DNA of 64,000 nt from Marinomonas rhodophyticola (GTDB lineage: Bacteria; Pseudomonadota; Gammaproteobacteria; Pseudomonadales; Marinomonadaceae). The translations under genes and the position numbers were made by a program. The DNA lies in the NCBI RefSeq assembly GCF_026113935.1, contig NZ_JAPEUL010000007.1:558001-622000 (forward strand), read 5' to 3'. The notes below the pieces were generated by a model. It had not been told where the DNA came from, ran no database searches, and worked only from the letters and a program-made list of their open reading frames with translations. Numbering within the stretch: the first letter of the stretch is position 1; the number at the start of each line of letters is the position of its first letter. Below, one piece after another: positions 9,305 to 19,640 of the stretch.

Positions 9305-9506
9305 TCTCATATTAAAGCGTCTGTTTTATGCCTTTTATTGGTTAAAAAAGCCACTTTTCCTCGCTATAAGCATTCTATGTCAAGAACGTGGATCCTTATT
9401 CATCGAATGGGGAAAGAGACTTTCTTTAGCTGTTTCTGACGTATCTTTGAATTTTTCAATGCTAGCCTAATGCTTCCCAAATCATCTAAGGATAAGGAGA
9501 AGCATT

Positions 9507-9647
9507 ATGTCTCGTTTAATTAAAAAGTTCATCAATGTGCAGGTGTTTAAACGTCATCCCACTAGACATGAGAGCGTGGAAGTAAACAGTGATTTTGATC
9601 TGGATGAATGGAAAGGCTGGGATGCTTGGGTCGATGTGAACAAATAG
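9507..9647 (+). CDS. Small 46-residue protein, unknown function
   Basis: This short ORF has ATG 9507 preceded by AAGGATAAGGAG and is followed by a strong terminator at 9721. The product begins MSRLIKKFINVQVFKRH and ends DLDEWKGWDAWVDVNK: a basic N-terminal half and an acidic, Trp-rich C-terminal half. No known domain is recognised. Good ribosome-binding site, own terminator and clean intergenic flanks support a real gene. Confidence 0.6.
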   Translation: MSRLIKKFINVQVFKRHPTRHESVEVNSDFDLDEWKGWDAWVDVNK

Positions 9648-10049
9648 TGTTTCTTACAGGATATACTGATGGGCGGTCAATCTGTAGCAAACAAATAAGT
9701 ATCTTTATGAGTTCATCCTAAAAAGGCAAACTGTGTAGATGGCACGAGTTTGCCTTTTTTTATTTAAAGGTCTTATCTTGAACATTAATACACTTATTTT
9801 AAAGATTGATTATAAAAAAAGGAAAGAAGAGGTGTTTTAGTGAGTGCATTTGACCATGGCTAATTAACCACGTAGTGTAAATAAGGAAAGGTAAGTGAAT
9901 GTTTTTTTGTCGAGTTTCTTAACTAGAGGCAAAACAAAGAACCTCCCTTTGATCTTTTTAGACTGTTTATTCAGTCAGAAAGAGCGGTCCGTTTTTCGTC
10001 GCTATATTGGCGTTGGAAAGAAAATTTTAATTCTAAAGGAGAATGAAAA
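9648..10049. other. Gene-poor 400-bp interval
   Basis: Apart from the terminator at 9721-9763 I see no convincing gene. A 68-codon frame from 9895 has a purine-rich upstream region but overlaps the DUF883 gene and looks like chance. The interval probably holds the promoter of the 10-11 kb operon. Confidence 0.5.
9721..9763 (+). terminator. Rho-independent terminator
   Basis: AAAGGCAAACT (9722-9732) pairs with AGTTTGCCTTT (9747-9757) around a 14-base loop, and the T-run continues to 9761. Confidence 0.85.
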
Positions 10050-10354
10050 ATGGCTACAACTACCAAAAGCACGACCCAAGCAAAAGCTCATGAAAAAGTA
10101 GATAACGCGGCCGAAGCAGCCCATAAAGGGGTTGATAGTGCGGCTGAGATGAAAGCGCAAAGCCAAGAGCGCATTGAAGAAGTGGCTCATCAAATCAGTG
10201 AACAAGCTCACAAAATTGCAGATACAGCTAAAAATCAATCGGAAAAAATTTCTTCTGCCGTGGGGAGTATGCCAAAGAGCATCCTGTTAAGACCATAGGT
10301 ATTGCCTTTTTAGCGGGTGCTCTAGCCGCTAGTTTGTTATGCAAACGTAAATAA
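10050..10354 (+). CDS. DUF883/YqjD-like membrane-anchored protein (frameshift at about 10263)
   Basis: ATG 10050 follows AAAGGAG. The product is an Ala/Glu/Lys-rich amphipathic helix (residues 1-75), and the frame then breaks in GGGG at 10262-10265. Adding one G restores EYAKEHPVKTIGIAFLAGALAASLL plus CKRK, the C-terminal membrane anchor with basic tail typical of YqjD/ElaB/DUF883 proteins; total 101 residues. In E. coli YqjD is an inner-membrane, stationary-phase protein that binds ribosomes. It is the first gene of a three-gene run resembling yqjD-yqjE-yqjK. Confidence 0.8.
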
Positions 10355-10371
10355 GTATTAGGAAAGCACAC

Positions 10372-10746
10372 ATGGAAGCACCTCACTCTGAACCACAGCA
10401 AGCTTCATCGGATCTTGATGCGGTGGCTGAAGCCCATACAAGCTGGCTAAAGAGTGTGTTAGGGCTAGGAGCGTTAGAAGCGAAATTATGGGTGGCGTCG
10501 AGCGCCCAGCTCCTTGCCTTAATGTGTGGTGTGATTTTTTTGTTGTTAACGACTTGGCTGCTCATTATTGCAAGCAGTGCCGCATTGGCTTGGAGCTATG
10601 GTTTTTCTCTTGTCGGTATTTTGTTAACGGCTACCTTGGTGACGTTTTTAAGCTCCCTAGTATTGTTATATTTGGTAAAACGCACACTCAAAAATATGGA
10701 TTTTACTCGTACTTTGGATGCTATTATCCCGACGGATGAGGACTGA
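10372..10746 (+). CDS. YqjE-like / holin-X superfamily small membrane protein
   Basis: The 124-residue protein has a polar N-terminus, two long hydrophobic spans (about residues 42-70 and 75-102) and a charged tail, the layout of the phage-holin 3_6/YqjE family. It follows the DUF883 gene by 17 bp and precedes the third gene by 2 bp, so all three are probably cotranscribed. Despite the family name there is no lysis cassette here; a membrane-stress role with the DUF883 partner is more likely. Confidence 0.75.
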   Translation: MEAPHSEPQQASSDLDAVAEAHTSWLKSVLGLGALEAKLWVASSAQLLALMCGVIFLLLTTWLLIIASSAALAWSYGFSLVGILLTATLVTFLSSLVLLYLVKRTLKNMDFTRTLDAIIPTDED

Positions 10747-10748
10747 TT

Positions 10749-11135
10749 ATGTTTGGTATTAACCGTATGTATAAACAGCGAGATCGGCTGTATTTGCGTA
10801 CTCAGATCTTGGAAAAACGCGCTAAAGTATCCCGTGATAAGGCCATCGATAATTTGCTTGGCAAAGCCACCAGCCCGGCTGGATTGTTGGCTAGTTTTGT
10901 TTTGGGGGCTACAACTCAATTGGACATTACTCGAAACGCCAGAAAAAATCTGCTTAACGGTGCCAGTAAAGAAGTATTAAGCTTTGTGATCGCGCAGCTC
11001 ACAGCCTATTTAACGCTTGATACCAATAAAGCCGCCACGGAACCGCATAAGTCTGAAGCATCATCAACGACTGTTGAGGATTTTCGAACCATGTCAGAGA
11101 CAGGAACAGCGTCTTCTTCTGATCAAGGTAAATAA
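10749..11135 (+). CDS. Hypothetical protein, third gene of the yqjDE-like operon
   Basis: The 128-residue protein is basic at the N-terminus (MFGINRMYKQRDRLYLRTQILEKR), has one or two weakly hydrophobic helices (PAGLLASFVLGAT; EVLSFVIAQLTAYL) and ends in a Ser/Thr-rich tail. It occupies the place of yqjK in the E. coli yqjCDEK operon, but I see no clear sequence match. Function is unknown; the tight 2-bp spacing argues for a shared role with the two membrane proteins upstream. Confidence 0.65.
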   Translation: MFGINRMYKQRDRLYLRTQILEKRAKVSRDKAIDNLLGKATSPAGLLASFVLGATTQLDITRNARKNLLNGASKEVLSFVIAQLTAYLTLDTNKAATEPHKSEASSTTVEDFRTMSETGTASSSDQGK

Positions 11136-11291
11136 GAAACAGTGGTGTCAAACGTTCAAAAAAACATCACTTAATCCTCGACTTTAGCTGACGAAATCTC
11201 TATATTCGCCCATCTTTGTGTTTGTCTTTTGACCCTAATTTAGTGGTCTATATAAACGTTTTTCTTTTCTCTTTGTTTAGGGCTTTTTCCT

Positions 11292-12875
11292 TTGATCTCC
11301 ACGGCTAATATCACCATGCAATTTGGCGCAACGCCATTGTTTGAAAACATCTCGGCAAAATTCGGTAACGGTAATCGTTATGGCCTAATTGGCGCGAACG
11401 GCTGCGGTAAGTCTACATTTATGAAAATCCTCAGCGGAGCGCTAATACCGACTTCTGGTAACGTCTCTATTACCCCTGGTGAAAAAGTGGGTACCTTAAG
11501 TCAGGATCAGTTCGCTTTTGAAGAATACACGGTTGTTGACGCCGTTATTATGGGCGATGTTGCACTTTGGAAAGTCAAACAAGAGCGTGACGCGATTTAT
11601 GCCAAGCCGGAAATGAGTGAAGAAGACGGCATGCGTGCGGGGGAGTTGGAAGCTGAATTTGCTGAAATGGATGGTTACAGTGCGGAAAGTCGTGCAGGTG
11701 ATATTCTGTTGGAAGCAGGCATTGCGGAAGAGTTTCATTTTGGTTTAATGAGCCAAGTAGCACCAGGTTGGAAATTACGTGTCTTATTAGCGCAGGCTTT
11801 GTTCGCCAACCCCGATATTTTGCTCTTGGACGAACCAACCAACAACTTGGACATTCATACTATTAACTGGTTGGCAGGTGTATTGAATCAACGTAAATGC
11901 ACCATGATTATTATTTCCCACGATCGTCACTTTTTGAACTCTGTGTGTACGCACATGGCAGACATCGATTTTGGTGAGTTGCGCATTTATCCGGGTAACT
12001 ACGAATATTTCATGGAAGCGTCGTCTTTGATTCGCGAACAGTTACTAACCGAAAACGCGAAGAAAAGTGCTGAAATGGATGATTTGCAGGCTTTCGTAAA
12101 CCGTTTTTCTGCGAACGCCTCGAAAGCTAAACAGGCCAGCTCTCGTGCCAAAAAGTTGGAAAAAATTGAATTAGCGGAAGTCAAACAATCCAGTCGTATG
12201 ACGCCTTCTTTGAGCTTCAAACAAGACAAGAAACTCCACCGTCATGCATTGATTTTAGAAAACCTTGGTCATGGTTATGATGAGTTGCTGTTTACCGGCG
12301 GCAATATGATTTTAGAAGCTGGCTCAAGACTGGCAATTATTGGTGAAAACGGCGCGGGTAAAACCACTTTTTTACGTTGTTTGATGAATGAATTACAAGC
12401 CAAGCAAGGTGAAATTAAATGGGCCGAAAACGCGGTGATTGGGTATTGTCCACAAGACAGTACTGAGGATTTTGACTGTGACTTAACCTTGTTTGATTGG
12501 ATGTCAAAATGGCGTACCGCCAAGCATGATGATCTAAAAGTGCGTGCTATGTTGGGACGTTTGTTGTTTACCGCTGATGACTTCAATAAAAAAGTCCGTG
12601 TCTGCTCTGGTGGCGAAAAAAACCGTCTGTTGTTTGGTAAGTTGATGATGATGGACTTAAATGTCTTGGTCATGGACGAACCTACGAACCACATGGATAT
12701 GGAAGCTATCGAAGCGTTAAATAACGCTTTGTTAGAGTTTGATGGTACTTTGATTTTTGTTAGCCATGACAGGGCTTTTGTGTCCTCCTTGGCAAACAGA
12801 GTGATCGAAATCAAAGGGAAAAAAGTGATTGATTTCCAAGGCACCTATGATGAGTATCTTGCTCACCAAGAGTAA
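11292..12875 (+). CDS. ybiT: ABC-F family ATPase YbiT
   Basis: The 527-residue protein starts at TTG 11292 ([20 protein letters not shown]) and aligns by eye along its whole length with E. coli YbiT (530 residues). It has two ATPase domains: Walker [10 protein letters not shown] near residue 37 and GENGAGKTT near 351, Walker [10 protein letters not shown] and LVMDEPTNH, and the second signature SGGEKNR. The first signature is replaced by APGWKLR, as in YbiT. There is no membrane domain. ABC-F proteins act on ribosomes at the E site; YbiT has been implicated in rescuing stalled translation. A terminator follows. Confidence 0.95.
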   Translation: MISTANITMQFGATPLFENISAKFGNGNRYGLIGANGCGKSTFMKILSGALIPTSGNVSITPGEKVGTLSQDQFAFEEYTVVDAVIMGDVALWKVKQERDAIYAKPEMSEEDGMRAGELEAEFAEMDGYSAESRAGDILLEAGIAEEFHFGLMSQVAPGWKLRVLLAQALFANPDILLLDEPTNNLDIHTINWLAGVLNQRKCTMIIISHDRHFLNSVCTHMADIDFGELRIYPGNYEYFMEASSLIREQLLTENAKKSAEMDDLQAFVNRFSANASKAKQASSRAKKLEKIELAEVKQSSRMTPSLSFKQDKKLHRHALILENLGHGYDELLFTGGNMILEAGSRLAIIGENGAGKTTFLRCLMNELQAKQGEIKWAENAVIGYCPQDSTEDFDCDLTLFDWMSKWRTAKHDDLKVRAMLGRLLFTADDFNKKVRVCSGGEKNRLLFGKLMMMDLNVLVMDEPTNHMDMEAIEALNNALLEFDGTLIFVSHDRAFVSSLANRVIEIKGKKVIDFQGTYDEYLAHQE

Positions 12876-12900
12876 ATGTCTTCACTGTTATTTTTAATAG

Positions 12901-12937
12901 AAGCCGCTTATCGAGTCATCAGTAAGCGGCTTTTTAT
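12901..12937 (+). terminator. Rho-independent terminator after ybiT
   Basis: AAGCCGCTTA (12901-12910) pairs perfectly with TAAGCGGCTT (12923-12932), followed by TTTATTT. Confidence 0.88.
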
Positions 12938-13018
12938 TTATACTGCTTGAAAGTTTGTTGAGCGAAGTTTATTTATTCATTAAGAATGTTTTGTAACATG
13001 TTAGATAGGATGCTGTCG

Positions 13019-13411
13019 GTGAATAGTTTAGCGATAAAAAAGTACCTGTTATCAAAACCTGAATCGATTGAAGATTATCCCTTTGATGATCATACCCCTG
13101 TATTTAAAGTTCAAGGCAAAATGTTTGCTTTATTAAGTAAGTATCAGGGACGGCTATTGCTCAATCTAAAATGTGATCCTGATCATGCCATTGAGTTGCG
13201 CGATGTCTTCAGTGATGTTATTCCCGCTTATCATATGAATAAACGCCATTGGAATTCGCTTATCTTAAATGGCGATTTACCAATAGGGGAAGTTCAACGC
13301 CAGATTGATCATTCCTATGCTTTGGTGGTGAAAGGCTTGAAAAAATCAATTCGAGAAGGCTTGGAAGTGCGCCATGGTACATTGGCTTTATACCGCTGCT
13401 CTCAGCATTAA
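13019..13411 (+). CDS. MmcQ/YjbR family DNA-binding-fold protein
   Basis: GTG 13019 is preferred: AGGA at 13007-13010 is 8 bp upstream and the product MNSLAIKKYLLSKPESIEDY starts like other YjbR proteins. In-frame ATGs upstream overlap the ribosome-binding site. The CyaY-like fold markers are present: YPFDDHTPVFKVQGKMFALL, LNLKCDPDHAIELRD and MNKRHWNSLIL. Family function is unclear; a DNA-binding role has been suggested from the fold. Confidence 0.85.
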   Translation: MNSLAIKKYLLSKPESIEDYPFDDHTPVFKVQGKMFALLSKYQGRLLLNLKCDPDHAIELRDVFSDVIPAYHMNKRHWNSLILNGDLPIGEVQRQIDHSYALVVKGLKKSIREGLEVRHGTLALYRCSQH

Positions 13412-13452
13412 AATGGCATGGCTAACATGTTTAAGCGAGCTTTATCATTATA

Positions 13453-13496
13453 ATGTCGTTTAATTGTCATCGTAATGTCATGTTTTGTTTATAGAT
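13453..13496 (+). promoter_or_regulatory. Pho box and promoter upstream of phoX
   Basis: Three direct half-sites lie exactly 11 bp apart: ATGTCGT (13453-13459), TTGTCAT (13464-13470) and ATGTCAT (13475-13481). The last two with the 4-bp CGTA spacer form a 7-4-7 Pho box. TATAGA at 13490-13495 is placed as a -10 element just downstream, as in PhoB-activated promoters. This predicts induction by phosphate starvation. Confidence 0.8.
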
Positions 13497-13505
13497 TTAA
13501 GACAA

Positions 13506-13533
13506 CTTCTCTTGCAGGGGAGAAGGCTTTTTT
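13506..13533 (+). terminator. Hairpin plus T-run in the phoX leader
   Basis: CTTCTC (13506-13511) pairs with GAGAAG (13520-13525), followed by GGCTTTTTT. It starts within a few bases of the expected phoX transcript start, so it is either the terminator of the upstream yjbR gene or a leader/attenuator structure. Confidence 0.5.
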
Positions 13534-13566
13534 GTGTCAATCTACTAGACAGTATAGGGCAGTATT

Positions 13567-15469
13567 ATGATTATTGAGCAGAAACAGAACTTAAGCTTTG
13601 ATGAATTAGATGAGCTAGTGCGTCCAGCGCCAGAAGTGGTTGAGTTTGAAGAAGTGGCACATAGAATGGTGTCTCGTCGCGGCTTTTTGAGTGGTGGCGC
13701 AGCGGTTGGAGCGAGTGCATTTGTGATGGGACTCAACAACATTGGCTGCAGGTAAAGCGTTTGCTGCAGCAGAAGCCTCTGAATCTCGCTTAGCGTTCAG
13801 TATGGTCAAAGCCAATACGCTTGATACTATTACTGTGCCAGAAGGTTATAAATGGGAGGTTGTAGCATCTTGGGGAGATCCGCTGTTCAGCAATGCGCCC
13901 GCCTTTGATCCAATGACTGGTGGCACTGGTGCGTCTCAAGAATTGGCTTTTGGCGACCACAATGATGGCATGGCTTTCTTTGCAAAAGATGGCAAACAAA
14001 TTATGGCCATCAACAATGAATATACCAATGAAAAAACACTTCATGCGAACCGCGCAGATGGTATGCCAATCAATGCCGATGACGTGCGTAAAAATAAAGC
14101 CGCGCATGGTGTATCAATCGTTGAAGTTGATCAACGTGGTGGAAAATGGGGCATTGTTCAAGATTCTCCTTATAACCGCCGTATCACCGCTGACACTGAA
14201 ATGGATATTACGGGTCCAGCCCGCGGCCATAAGTGGCTGCAAACTTCTGAAGATCCAAAAGGTGTGGTAGCAAAAGGTACTTGGAACAACTGTGGTAATG
14301 GACAAACGCCATGGGGTACATACCTTACTTGTGAGGAAAACTTTAACGGTTACTTCTCTGCCAGCAAAGATTTCAACATGCCAGAAGCTTTTAAACGCTA
14401 CGGTGTGAGTACAGAAGGCCGTTATAACTGGGCTTTGTCAGATGATCGTTTTAACTTAGACAAAGAGCCAAACGAGCCAAACCGCTTTGGTTATATTGTT
14501 GAGATTGATCCTTTAGATCCGACTTCTCGTCCTAAAAAACGTACCGCACTAGGCCGTTTCAAGCATGAGAATGCTGAGTTAACCATTGCGGCAAATGGTC
14601 ACGTAGTCGTCTACCTTGGTGATGATGAGCGTGGTGAGTTCTTGTATCGTTTCGTTTCTAAACACAAATATTTAGCTGGCGGTAATAACCGTGATCTATT
14701 GGAAGAAGGTACACTGTATGTTGCCAAATTCCATGACAATAATCGCGGTGAGTGGTTGGCTCTTACGCCAAAAACAACGGGCATGACCGACGCTGAAATT
14801 GCTATTCATACGCGTATGGCGGCCTCTAAAGTCGGTGCAACGACGATGGATCGTCCTGAGTGGGTTGCCGCTCATCCGCATAAGGCAGAAGTGTACTGTT
14901 CTTTAACGAACAATAAAAACCGCGGCGTGAAACCCAATGCGGGTGGCGATGAGACGCCTGCTACTGGACCTAACCCACGCGTTAAAAATGATTTTGGTCA
15001 AATCGTGCGTTGGATGCCTATGAATGAAGACCACACCAGTGTGGAATTTAAGTGGGACTTGTTTGTCTTAGCGGGTAACCCAGCGGTATATACTGACGCG
15101 AATGCGGGTTCTAAAAACATTAATCAAGACAACATGTTTAACTCGCCAGATGGCTTGAAATTTGACTCGAAAGGTTTGTTGTGGATTCAAACAGACGGTA
15201 ATTACTCAAATGAGAAAGGCTTTCAAGGTCAAGGCAATAATCAAATGTTAGTTGGTGATCCTGAGACGGGCGAGATTCGCCGTTTCCTAGTAGGGCCAAA
15301 AGAGTGTGAAATCACTGGTATTGCCTGGAATGCGAGTAAAACCACCATGTTTATTAGTGTTCAGCATCCTGGTGAAGATGGTAATTCGAATTGGCCAAAT
15401 GGCGGGCAATCGGTTCCTCGTTCAAGTGTGGTTGCTATCTCCCGTGAAGATGGCGCTGTCATCGGCTAA
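13567..15469 (+). CDS. phoX: Secreted alkaline phosphatase PhoX (frameshift at about 13745)
   Basis: The N-terminal part has a twin-arginine signal (SRRGFLSGGAAVGASAFVMG near residues 37-56). The frame then breaks near 13740-13750; removing one base restores 633 residues running into AAGKAFAAAEASE. The mature protein is a DUF839/PhoX beta-propeller with family motifs such as NNCGNGQTPWGTYLTCEEN, NRFGYIVEIDP and KHENAELTIAANGHVVVYLG. PhoX enzymes are calcium/iron-dependent phosphomonoesterases exported by Tat that release phosphate from organic esters. The Pho box upstream supports this function. A strong terminator follows. Confidence 0.9.
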
Positions 15470-15511
15470 CCTTTTTTAGTGGCCTACTTGGCCACATTAT
15501 CCTAGGTTTAT

Positions 15512-15544
15512 AAACCAGCATGTGAACGCATGCTGGTTTTTTAT
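15512..15544 (+). terminator. Rho-independent terminator after phoX
   Basis: AAACCAGCATG (15512-15522) pairs perfectly with CATGCTGGTTT (15529-15539), followed by more T's. A smaller hairpin, GTGGCC/GGCCAC, lies just upstream at 15479-15495. Confidence 0.88.
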
Positions 15545-15717
15545 TTGCTCGAAAGAAATCATGATATATATCAGAAAGTGCATAAATTTTTCTTATACTT
15601 TGCTTTTTCGTTAGGAATAATCTAGCAATCTTGGTAATGTGCATACTAAGTGCAAGTGTCTTTGTGTGAATATTGTTATGCGATGGTCGTGACGCATAGA
15701 AAGCTAAGTGAGTGATA

Positions 15718-18130
15718 ATGGGTGTTGTTCTTTCTAGATCATTATTTATAAAACAAGCAATTTTAACGTTAGCCTTAGCCATCGTTCTGAGCTTGCTAAG
15801 CAGCGGTATTCAGTTTCTTGAGGGAATTCGACACCAGAAGACGCAGATTGATCAGAATTTTGATGAGCTGCTTGCTGTGGTTGAAAAGCCATTAGCAGAA
15901 GCTGTGTTTCGATTGGATGTTGATTTTGCTCAGCAGCAAATAAATAGCTTGCTGTTGACCCCTTCTATTGCCCATGTAGAAGTCAGAGACGAGCTTGGAG
16001 AATTATTTGTAGGCGCGACAGCAGCAGAGCGTCATTTTTCAATATCTCACAGCATAGCGGATTATTTTTTATCTGATTTACAGGCGTACTCGCGAAAGTT
16101 ACGTCTAGAAAAACCGATTTTTCAAGCTGGACATTTAGTAGTATTGCCTGAAAAACGCTACTTGCTTGCTAAAATATTTCAAGAACACCTGTCGACACTT
16201 ATTTACAATTTGTTTAAAGACGTACTATTAGCTTCTTTCATTTCATTGTTTTTCTATTTTTTGGTGACACATCCTTTAATGCGCTTAACTGAGTCATTAA
16301 CGGCGCTTGAACATAACCAGAAGTTACCTTTGTCTAAGGCATTTTATCGTCATCATAGATCCGATGAGCTGGGCCATCTGCATGCCACCTTTGCGCGTTT
16401 GTGGAGCAAATTAAGTATGGCTCTGAGTGATTTAGAACGCAGCAATAGTCATACCAAGGCTATGATTGAACACGCTGCGGATGGTATTTTGCTGTTGGAT
16501 GAGAACAATAACATTACCCTAGTGAACACTGCTGCAGAGTATATGCTCAAACGTAAAAGTGCGGATTTACATTCTCAGTCGCTAGAGTCATTGCATACGT
16601 CTGCTTCTTGGGCACCATTTGTTGAGATTTTGATGTCCTTGAAAGTGAACACGCCTATTACAATTGAAACGTTTTACCAGATACAACATGTTGAACTGCC
16701 TGTCGAAATACGTCTGGCAAAGTATAAGATACAAAATCAGGTCGAAACTTTACTGCTTATTCGTGATGTTTCCGAACGCAAAGAAACTGAAGCACATATT
16801 CACCATCTCGCTTATTATGATCCGATTACGAATTTGCCCAACCGTCAATATTTAGCCGATAAACTTCATGAAGTGCTACAACGTCAACAATCGAGTGTGA
16901 ACTATTCGGCTGTGGTGTTCATGGATTTAGATCGTTTCAAAACGATTAATGACTCTTTGGGGCATAATGTTGGTGATCAATTGCTGTGTTGTGTTGCTGC
17001 TCAACTTTCATTCTTGAAAGAAGACAATATTGTTTTTGCTCGGATGGGGGGAGATGAGTTTGCTTTTTTACTGAATAAGATTGGCGATGATAAAGAGCAA
17101 GTAGAAAAAGCCATAAATGGCTTTGCTGATAGTGTGATGTACGCGTGTCAGCAGGTTAAAAAAGCGGGTCATCATGAGGTGCATATTACGGCCAGTCTGG
17201 GCGCCACTATTTTTGATGGCAACGAAGGCTCGGCTGAGGTGATTTTAAAGCAAGCGGATACGGCTTTATATCGGGCAAAAGAATCTGGGCGTAACACATT
17301 TGCTTTGTACAAACCTGAAATGCAGGCGATTTCAGATGCGCGGCTTGACATGGAAAAAGCCCTACATCATGCGACAGAATTTAAGTTGTTTGATTTATAT
17401 TATCAGCCTCAAACCAATGATAAGAATGAGTTGATTGGTGCCGAAGCGTTGATACGTTGGAAAGATGAGAAAAAAGGCTTTATTTCCCCTGCTGAGTTTA
17501 TTCCGGTGGCCGAAGAGATAGGCACTCATTGTCGAAATAGGCCATTGGGTGCTTAATGAGGCATTATCCCAAGTCGCGACTTGGTTGAAAGAGGGAAAAT
17601 GGCAGCTGTCTTGGCGAATGTCGATTAATGTCAGTCCAATTCAATTCCAACAGGCAGGCTTTTTGCCAATGCTAAAAGCTCAGCTAGAAAAGCACGATGT
17701 ACCAGCCAGCTGTGTGGATCTTGAAATTACTGAGAACATGTTGTTGAACGATTTGTCTTCTTGTTTGGAGAAAATGAATGCGATCAAAGCGCTCGGTGTT
17801 CATCTTTCGATTGATGATTTTGGAACGGGTTACTCGTCTCTTAAATATTTAAAATCTTTACCCATTGATCGATTAAAAATAGATCAATCCTTTGTACGTG
17901 ATTTGCTGACGGATAAAAGCGATGAAGCCATTGTTCACGCTGTGATTGCCATGGCGAAAGCGCTGAATATTAGCGTGCTTGCTGAAGGAGTGGAAACCTT
18001 GCCACACTATGACAGGTTACGTGAGATTCATTGCTTTTTTTATCAAGGGTACTATTTTGGTCATCCTTTGCCACCAAGTGAATTCATTGCTGCGTTTGTT
18101 CATGATTTACCCAAACCTCCACTCTCATGA
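15718..18130 (+). CDS. Membrane-bound PAS-GGDEF-EAL cyclic-di-GMP protein (frameshift at about 17524)
   Basis: ATG 15718 is preceded by AAGTGAG. The frame breaks at 17524; removing one A restores EEIGLIVEIGHWVLNEALSQ and an 803-residue protein. Order: membrane segment (about 10-30), periplasmic sensor of about 125 residues, second membrane segment (near 165-185), HAMP-like linker, PAS (EHAADGILLLDENNNITLVN), GGDEF with intact MGGDEF (near residue 445), and EAL. The EAL residues are intact: EALIRW, NVSPIQF, EITENM, DDFGTGYSS, KIDQSF, AEGVE and QGYYF. No clear RxxD inhibitory site precedes GGDEF. Both activities may be possible; the sensed signal is unknown. A weak GAAGCG/CGCTTC hairpin lies at 18175-18193. 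Confidence 0.9.
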
Positions 18131-18255
18131 CAATGGCAAAAGAGACGCATTTTTTGCCTTAATGCTAAATATATGAAGCGGCAGTAACGCTTCGTGTTTA
18201 CTTTTGCTGTGTGTGCTGTATTTTCTAACCTCATATCTTGTTGTTAGGAGTACCT

Positions 18256-18669
18256 ATGTCAGCTTTATTTCATTACGCCTTTCACGTCACTTCTTTGGAA
18301 GAAACGCGTTCTTTTTACACGCAAGTTTTAGGTTGTACAGAAGGCCGTAGCACAGACACTTGGGTAGATTTTGATTTTTATGGTCATCAGTTATCGCTGC
18401 ATCTGGGTGAACCCAGCCCAACAACGAATACTGGGAAAGTAGGAGATCATCTTGTTCCTATGCCGCATTTTGGTTTGATTCTGCCATTAGATGAGTGGCA
18501 AAAACTCGCCAAACGTCTCACAGAAAGCAATGTCGCATTTGATCTGGCACCCAGCGTTCGTTTTGAAGGTTTGCCAGGTGAGCAGTGGACCATGTTTTTT
18601 AAAGATCCAAGTGGCAACGCGATTGAGTTGAAAGGATTTAAAGACTTGGCTCAGGTATACGACAAATGA
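18256..18669 (+). CDS. VOC-family dioxygenase/glyoxalase-like protein
   Basis: ATG 18256 follows TTAGGAG. The 137-residue protein starts MSALFHYAFHVTSLEETRSF with a metal-ligand His (FHVTS), contains PMPHFGLIL and ends FFKDPSGNAIELKGF with the final Glu ligand, so the metal site looks complete. Its stop overlaps the start of ghrA in ATGA, implying translational coupling. Substrate is unknown. Confidence 0.85.
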   Translation: MSALFHYAFHVTSLEETRSFYTQVLGCTEGRSTDTWVDFDFYGHQLSLHLGEPSPTTNTGKVGDHLVPMPHFGLILPLDEWQKLAKRLTESNVAFDLAPSVRFEGLPGEQWTMFFKDPSGNAIELKGFKDLAQVYDK

Positions 18670-19601
18670 TCCCGTTTGTCAGTCGTATTGACTCAGCCGA
18701 GCAGGCCGTGTGGATTAATCAACTTTCAGCGGCTATGCCTGATGAGGTGATTCTGCCATTTTCAGCCTTAACATTAGAACAAAAGCAGCAGTGTGACGTT
18801 GCGATTGTTGCCAATCCTAACCCTGATGATTTGCTGGCTCTTCCTTCTTTAAAATGGGTTCACAGTGTTTGGGCGGGGGTTGAGCGCATGATCAATGAGC
18901 AGGTCTCTCCAACATTTTCTATTGTGCGCTTGGTCGATCCTACGCTGTCAAAAACAATGTCGGAAGCGGTATTGGCTTGGACATTGTTCCTTCATCGAGA
19001 TATGCCAGCCTACGCAAAGCAGCAAAGCGAAGGTCTTTGGTGCCCGCGTCCTATGGTGGAGGCAAAAAATCGTCGTTTGGGGGTTCTTGGTCTGGGAGAA
19101 TTAGGGCGAATGAGTGCACTGCGTCTGGTTCAGAATGGCTTTACTGTGCGAGGCTGGAGTCGCCAGCCGAAGCAAATTGAAGGAATCGAATGTTTTTCTG
19201 GTGAGGCGGGGCTAATCCATTTGTTGCAGCAAACGGATATACTGATCTGCTTGTTGCCTCTGACAACACTGACCAAAGGTTTATTGAATCAAAAACGCTT
19301 ATCCAGTTTACCTGTAGGGGCGAGCATTATTAACTTTGCTCGTGGTGCCATTGTTGATGATAAGGCTTTGCTCACTCTGCTTGATCAAGGGCATTTATCC
19401 CATGCGGTTTTAGATGTTTTTATGCAAGAACCATTGCCTTTAGAGCACTCTTACTGGGGACATAAATCCGTCACTGTACTGCCACACATATCAGCACCGA
19501 CTCATCCTGTTAGTGCCAGTCAGATAGTGGCTTCCAATATACAGCACTATCGTTTAACCGATTGCATTCCATCCGCGGTAGATCCAATGCGTGGATATTA
19601 G
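18666..19601 (+). CDS. ghrA: Glyoxylate/hydroxypyruvate reductase A (D-2-hydroxyacid dehydrogenase)
   Basis: The 311-residue protein has the NAD(P)-binding Rossmann motif GVLGLGELGRMSALRL (about residues 137-152) and the GhrA-type catalytic residues: Arg in NFARGAIVDD, Glu in FMQEPLP, and His in LPHISAPT. The WVHSVWAGVERM stretch is characteristic of the GhrA branch. It should reduce glyoxylate and hydroxypyruvate using NADPH in the cytoplasm. The start overlaps the upstream VOC gene by 4 bp. Confidence 0.9.
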   Translation: MIPFVSRIDSAEQAVWINQLSAAMPDEVILPFSALTLEQKQQCDVAIVANPNPDDLLALPSLKWVHSVWAGVERMINEQVSPTFSIVRLVDPTLSKTMSEAVLAWTLFLHRDMPAYAKQQSEGLWCPRPMVEAKNRRLGVLGLGELGRMSALRLVQNGFTVRGWSRQPKQIEGIECFSGEAGLIHLLQQTDILICLLPLTTLTKGLLNQKRLSSLPVGASIINFARGAIVDDKALLTLLDQGHLSHAVLDVFMQEPLPLEHSYWGHKSVTVLPHISAPTHPVSASQIVASNIQHYRLTDCIPSAVDPMRGY

Positions 19602-19640
19602 TTAGCAGGGTGGTTAAAATAAATCTAAATAGGAGCCTTT

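Noticed and set aside
9895-10101. 68-codon frame starting at GTG 9895
   Set aside because: It overlaps the well-supported DUF883 gene in another frame, has no recognisable protein features and is in AT-rich DNA.
10372-10746. Holin-family protein as evidence for a prophage
   Set aside because: No lysin, portal, terminase or integrase is nearby, and the neighbours form a chromosomal yqjDE-like operon.
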